A stretch of 9,018 bases of DNA from an uncultured Oscillospiraceae bacterium (lineage in GTDB: Bacteria; Bacillota; Clostridia; Oscillospirales; Acutalibacteraceae). Under the pieces are notes generated by a model. The model did not search any database. It saw only the letters and a list, made by a program, of their open reading frames with translations, and was not told the origin of the DNA. Location: the NCBI GenBank assembly GCA_900546735.1, contig URDW01000087.1, positions 1 to 9,018 on the forward strand, given 5' to 3'. Below are positions 6,499 to 9,018 of the stretch, piece by piece (position 1 is the first letter of the stretch; every line of letters starts with the position of its first letter). A program made the translations under genes and the position numbers.

Positions 6499-6969
6499 AT
6501 GAAACAACTTGTTATAAAGCGCCTGGATGCGCAGGAATTGGGGCAGCTCAAAAAGCTGTTTGCTTATAAAGACCCGCAGGCCATGGTGCGTGAAAATGCG
6601 GCGCTTCTGGCGCAGGGGGCGATCGATATTTTTGCCCTCTTTCAGGGTCGGCGGCTTCTCGGTGAGCTGCGCGTAAAGTATAAAAGCGAAGATGTGCGCG
6701 AGGCGCAGCCGGGCAGGCGTGCCTATCTTTATGCGTTTCGCATCACACCGCGCGCACAGGGCAAGGGATACGGCACCCATCTTTTAGAATATGTGCTGCA
6801 TTTTCTGCGTGACGCCGGCTACACGGAATGTACGGTCGGTGTGGAAGCGGACAACGCCCGTGCGCGTCATATCTACAAAAAATGCGGATTTTGTGAAGAA
6901 ATTGCGCAAAAAACAGAATCATACGAGGGCTGTGTCTACACCTATACGCTTTATTTAAAACGTCTTTAA
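6499..6969 (+). CDS. GNAT family N-acetyltransferase
   Basis: This 156-residue protein has a single GNAT domain that transfers an acetyl group from acetyl-CoA to an amine substrate, which is unknown here. Motif A is clear: [20 protein letters not shown] (80-99), with the Q/R-x-x-G-x-G/A pyrophosphate-binding loop at QGKGYG. Motif B is [21 protein letters not shown] (111-131), with the usual N-ARA-x-x-Y/KxGF pattern. The N-terminal part (ELRVKYK...YLYAFRI) fits beta strands 2-4. The start ATG 6499 has no clear ribosome binding site, so translation may depend on coupling to the kinase-like gene 21 bases upstream. The protein is soluble. It resembles RimI-like or small-molecule GNATs but cannot be assigned further. 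Confidence 0.9.
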   Translation: MKQLVIKRLDAQELGQLKKLFAYKDPQAMVRENAALLAQGAIDIFALFQGRRLLGELRVKYKSEDVREAQPGRRAYLYAFRITPRAQGKGYGTHLLEYVLHFLRDAGYTECTVGVEADNARARHIYKKCGFCEEIAQKTESYEGCVYTYTLYLKRL

Positions 6970-6972
6970 CTG

Positions 6973-6996
6973 TTTGCCGGTTGCGCAGCCGGCAAA
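6973..6996 (+). terminator. Hairpin between the GNAT gene and the eutA-like gene (possible weak terminator)
   Basis: TTTGCCGGT (6973-6981) pairs with GCCGGCAAA (6988-6996) over 9 bp with one G-T pair, around the loop TGCGCA. The arm ends in AAA followed by ACACG, so there is no U tract on the + strand. It begins 4 bases after the GNAT stop. It may be a factor-assisted terminator or mRNA-stabilising hairpin; on this evidence it is not a standard intrinsic terminator. Confidence 0.4.
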
Positions 6997-7021
6997 ACAC
7001 GTTTACGGCCGGGAGGAAGCC

Positions 7022-7500
7022 ATGGAACAGGAAATACTGCTGAGCGCCGGCATCGACATCGGCACCACGACCACGCACCTGATCATCAGCGAGATCACTG
7101 TGGCGCTGGAGCGCGGCTTTGGCGCGCCGCCGCAGGCAAAGATCGCCGGGAAAAAGATTCTTTACAAAAGCCCTGTCTATTTTACGCCGCTCGACGTTTC
7201 GGGGCAGATCGATGCAAAGGGCGTTGATGCGATCATTGAAAAGGAGTACCGCAGGGCCGGCGTGCGAAAAGAGGATTTGAAAAGCGGCGCGGTGATCATT
7301 ACGGGCGAGAGCGCCAAAAAGAAAAACGCCCGCCGCGTGTTGCAGGAAACGGCGCGCTTGTCGGGCGATTTTATCACGGCAAACGCAGGCGCCGCGCTTG
7401 AATCTTTCCTTTCCGGCAAGGGCGCTGCGGCCGATTTAAGAAGCCGCCAAAGCGGCCGGGTCACAGCCAATGTGGACATCGGCGGCGGCACCGCCGACAT
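7022..7500 (+). CDS. eutA: EutA-like ethanolamine ammonia-lyase reactivating factor, N-terminal fragment
   Basis: EutA is an actin/Hsp70-fold ATPase that reactivates B12-dependent ethanolamine ammonia-lyase by exchanging damaged cobalamin. The first 150 or so residues match the family: [20 protein letters not shown] (phosphate-1 loop, 7-26), [13 protein letters not shown] (45-57), [11 protein letters not shown] (71-81), [20 protein letters not shown] (88-107) and [20 protein letters not shown] (115-134), then NVDIGGGT (150-157). ATG 7022 has a strong ribosome binding site (GGGAGG, seven bases upstream). After DIGGGT the protein no longer continues as EutA, which is usually about 450-480 residues. 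It switches to MreB sequence, and the 3' end given is approximate (junction within 7470-7512). No other eut genes are visible. The truncation is most likely an assembly join, not biology. Confidence 0.8.
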
Positions 7501-7609
7501 CGCGGTGATCTCCCTGGGCGGCGTGGTGGAGTCCGCCTCCATCAAGATCGCCGGCGACAAGTTCGACGAGGCGGTAGTCAAGTATATCCGCCGCAAGCAC
7601 AACGTCCTT
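7472..7609 (+). pseudogene. mreB: Internal fragment of MreB rod-shape protein (probable misassembled insert)
   Basis: Read in the same frame as the preceding eutA-like gene, this stretch encodes [20 protein letters not shown], then [20 protein letters not shown], then RKHNVL. This is the phosphate-2 region of MreB, the cell-shape actin homologue. The next expected MreB residues (IGERTAE) are absent: after base 7609 the frame runs antisense through an amidohydrolase gene. Only about 46 codons are present and both ends are missing, so it cannot be a working gene. Confidence 0.75.
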
Positions 7610-8308
7610 TTCAAATGCGAGCTGCAGACCTTTTTTCTGCGTCTCAAAAATCCACGCCAGCGTTTCAGCCGGATATCTGCCGTTCTCCAGAAGATTCGAA
7701 ACCGTCACAATTGTCGGCACCCAGATTGTTGCATGCTCTGCCATACAGCAGATGCTCTCTTCATTCTGAAAGTTCCCGTGTTCAACCGAGTCCACGCCTG
7801 CCTCTGCCGCATCCATCACAGCCTGTGCGCCGTTCACATGCGCCATCACAGAAAGCCCCGCATCATGCGCCGCAGCTGTCATTGCAAAAACCTCTTCCCT
7901 GGAAAGCGGCTCACTGGTCACATGCCCCTTTGTCGCGAAATCCAGGATTCCCGTCGTCATGATCTTGATAAAATCTCCGCCCGCACGGCGTACTTTACGC
8001 ACAAGCGCGCAATACTCTTTCCAGTCTGAAAATGCGCGTCCGACAATTTTTCCATAACGGCCCGCCCTGTGAATCGCAAAAACCGGTGTGCGGTATGTGA
8101 TCCCGTACTCCGGCGCAAGGCTCCGTGCAAGAACACCCGCCCCGTACGGATCTCCGCCGTCACGCACATAGGAAATCCCTGCCTTCTGATACGCCGCCAG
8201 ATGTTCCCGGATCAGATCCTCCCGCGGGCCGTTTTCATGCGCTGCCGCCGCCTTTTTGTAATCCACACCGTCCATAAAAATATGGGCATGGCATTCTGCT
8301 GTCACCAT
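7594..8308 (-). CDS. Amidohydrolase-superfamily metal-dependent hydrolase, C-terminally truncated
   Basis: A TIM-barrel hydrolase related to imidazolonepropionase-type amidohydrolases (COG1228-like), substrate unknown. Metal-ligand motifs visible in order: HAH (residues 7-9), a lysine suited to carbamylation in DFIKIMTTG (K115), MAHVNG (H157) and VEHGNF (H177). The family's next landmark, an Asp in a LGSDAG-type motif after FEKxVVLA, is missing: the protein is cut right after FEKDVVLA (232-239), where MreB antisense sequence begins. An open frame continues to 7436, but those last 50 residues are not amidohydrolase. ATG 8308 lies 6 bases after the stop of the phosphatase gene, with AAGGCGG about nine bases upstream, so it is the distal gene of that minus-strand operon. 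No signal peptide is seen. The intact gene probably encodes about 380-400 residues. Confidence 0.85.
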
Positions 8309-8314
8309 TTTTGT

Positions 8315-8911
8315 TTACCGCCTTATCTCCGATTCCACCACAGCTTCTCTACGGCCCATTTTCCAGTTCTGCTCCGAGAGATACAGATGATATCCACAGC
8401 CGTTTTCTACTCGCCAGTCATAGTAACTCTTCTGTGGCACGCCGTACTGCTCAAGGATACTCATGATCGTGCCTCCGTGCACCACCATCGCTACGTTGCG
8501 GTAATGGCGGCGGATACACGTATCCACCATCTTGTCAAAGCCGGCGATGCAGCGGTCCTTGAACTGCTGCGGGCTCTCACCGCCCGGAAAGGCAAGCGTC
8601 GCCATGGAATCAATCCACTCCTGGTATTTCGGATTATCTTTTAATTCCTGATAATTTTTGTTCTCAAACTCACCAAAATTGCACTCTGCAAATTCCGGGA
8701 TTTTGACCTGTTTGGCGTACGGATACAGAATGTCTGCCGTTTCCAGACACCGTTTCAGCGGGCTGACGAACAGAAGCTCAACGGTATCCATCGTCCGCTG
8801 TTCCAGCTCTTTTTTCCCTTCCTCACACAGTGGTTCATCCGTCACGCCGATATACCGTCCTAATGTATTGCCATAGGTTTTTCCATGGCGGATCATTGCA
8901 ATTTTAATCAT
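8315..8911 (-). CDS. cobC: Histidine phosphatase, probable alpha-ribazole phosphatase
   Basis: A branch-1 histidine phosphatase of 198 residues. Its catalytic set is visible: R8-H9-G10 in MIRHGKTYGN, R54 in SPLKRCLETA, E76 in the EFAECNFGEFE block, and H145 in VVHGGTIMS. The context makes alpha-ribazole-5'-phosphate or adenosylcobalamin-5'-phosphate the likely substrate, the dephosphorylation step of the B12 nucleotide loop. The upstream reading frame ends like CobU and overlaps this gene's start by 8 bases, which suggests translational coupling. I prefer ATG 8911, which has AGGTGAGG about five bases upstream, over GTG 8923, which lies inside that site. The block EFAECNFGEFENKNYQEL is typical of CobC-like enzymes. 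Other small-substrate phosphatases of this family cannot be excluded. Confidence 0.85.
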   Translation of the reverse strand: MIKIAMIRHGKTYGNTLGRYIGVTDEPLCEEGKKELEQRTMDTVELLFVSPLKRCLETADILYPYAKQVKIPEFAECNFGEFENKNYQELKDNPKYQEWIDSMATLAFPGGESPQQFKDRCIAGFDKMVDTCIRRHYRNVAMVVHGGTIMSILEQYGVPQKSYYDWRVENGCGYHLYLSEQNWKMGRREAVVESEIRR

Positions 8912-8987
8912 GTTTTTCCTCACCTTTCAGCAGGATTCCGATTCCGCACACCACACGGGTTACCGAATCAGCCTTTGCTGCCAGCTC
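8904..8987 (-). CDS. cobU: C-terminal end of CobU-like adenosylcobinamide kinase/guanylyltransferase (partial)
   Basis: Reading leftward from the contig edge, 27 codons encode ELAAKADSVTRVVCGIGILL followed by KGEEKHD and a stop at 8904-8906. The pattern LAxxADxVxxVVCGIPxxLK is the usual ending of CobU, the bifunctional enzyme that phosphorylates adenosylcobinamide and attaches GMP from GTP. Here the P is replaced by G (CGIGILL). The stop overlaps the phosphatase start by 8 bases, as in a cobU-cobC operon. Only the tail is present; base 8988 onward is adapter. The call rests on a short tail plus context. Confidence 0.65.
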   Translation of the reverse strand, partial: ELAAKADSVTRVVCGIGILLKGEEKHD

Positions 8988-9018
8988 CTGTCTCTTATAC
9001 ACATCTGACGCTGCCGAC
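8988..9018 (+). other. Illumina Nextera transposase adapter (sequencing artefact)
   Basis: The last 31 bases are the reverse complement of the 19-bp Tn5 mosaic end (CTGTCTCTTATACACATCT, 8988-9006) followed directly by GACGCTGCCGAC, the Nextera read-through adapter linker. This is library-preparation sequence, not part of the organism. Confidence 0.97.

Noticed and set aside
7436..7593. The last 50 residues of the minus-strand amidohydrolase open frame.
   Set aside because: These codons are the antisense of MreB/EutA sequence and lack the expected metal-binding Asp motif, so they are not part of the enzyme.
6974..8029. A single 351-residue open frame that could be read as a novel EutA-MreB fusion with a Cys/His-rich C-terminus.
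   Set aside because: After base 7609 the frame is the antisense of a clear amidohydrolase gene, and the EutA and MreB parts meet at their shared motif. The fusion is best explained by misassembly.
8069..8644. A 191-residue plus-strand frame across the amidohydrolase and cobC genes.
   Set aside because: It is antisense to two well-supported genes and has His/Cys/Arg-rich shadow composition without any family motif.
8988..9006. A Tn5 mosaic end, possible natural transposon terminus.
   Set aside because: It is followed immediately by the Nextera linker GACGCTGCCGAC and sits at the contig edge, so it is library adapter.

Overview
The window looks like one end of a draft assembly contig from a spore-forming, anaerobic, gut-type Bacillota. 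Roughly the first 7.5 kb reads as Oscillospiraceae/Clostridia-like. This rests on an Asp/Glu-tRNA amidotransferase (gatA-gatB), the sporulation gene spoVAD, AGGAGG-type ribosome binding sites, sigma-A-like promoters and strong intrinsic terminators. The taxonomic guess is inference from gene content; no search was run.

Layout, left to right on the + strand. Bases 1-2194 hold the 3' part of gatA and a complete gatB, closed by a terminator. A single-gene spoVAD unit (2331-3329) follows with its own terminator. Next is a promoter and a compact GH32 beta-fructosidase gene (3519-4601). From about 4600 to 5560 the sequence turns visibly more AT-rich. It holds a DUF4275-like gene and remnants of decayed or frameshifted small genes, ending in a terminator. 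A divergent protein-kinase-like gene (5740-6477, with an apparent frameshift at its N-terminus) and a GNAT acetyltransferase (6499-6969) come next, then the start of an eutA-like gene (7022 onward).

The right end is not trustworthy as contiguous genome. The eutA-like reading frame turns into an MreB fragment of about 130 bp at the shared actin-fold motif DIGGGT (near 7470-7512). The MreB fragment then turns, at a stretch of about 15 bases (7594-7609) that fits both sides, into a truncated amidohydrolase on the opposite strand. After that comes a coherent minus-strand operon: the tail of cobU, an alpha-ribazole-phosphatase-like histidine phosphatase (cobC), and the amidohydrolase. The last 31 bases (8988-9018) are Illumina Nextera transposase adapter, not genome. 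The simplest reading is a chimeric contig joined through short shared words and ending in untrimmed adapter.

Working together: gatA/gatB (with an unseen gatC) form the GatCAB complex that converts misacylated Glu-tRNAGln and/or Asp-tRNAAsn. SpoVAD acts in dipicolinic acid uptake into the forespore. The GH32 enzyme cuts sucrose or fructan. The minus-strand genes at the right belong to cobalamin nucleotide-loop assembly plus an unassigned hydrolase. I found no convincing undescribed system. The most eye-catching candidate, an EutA-MreB fusion, is best explained as an assembly artefact.
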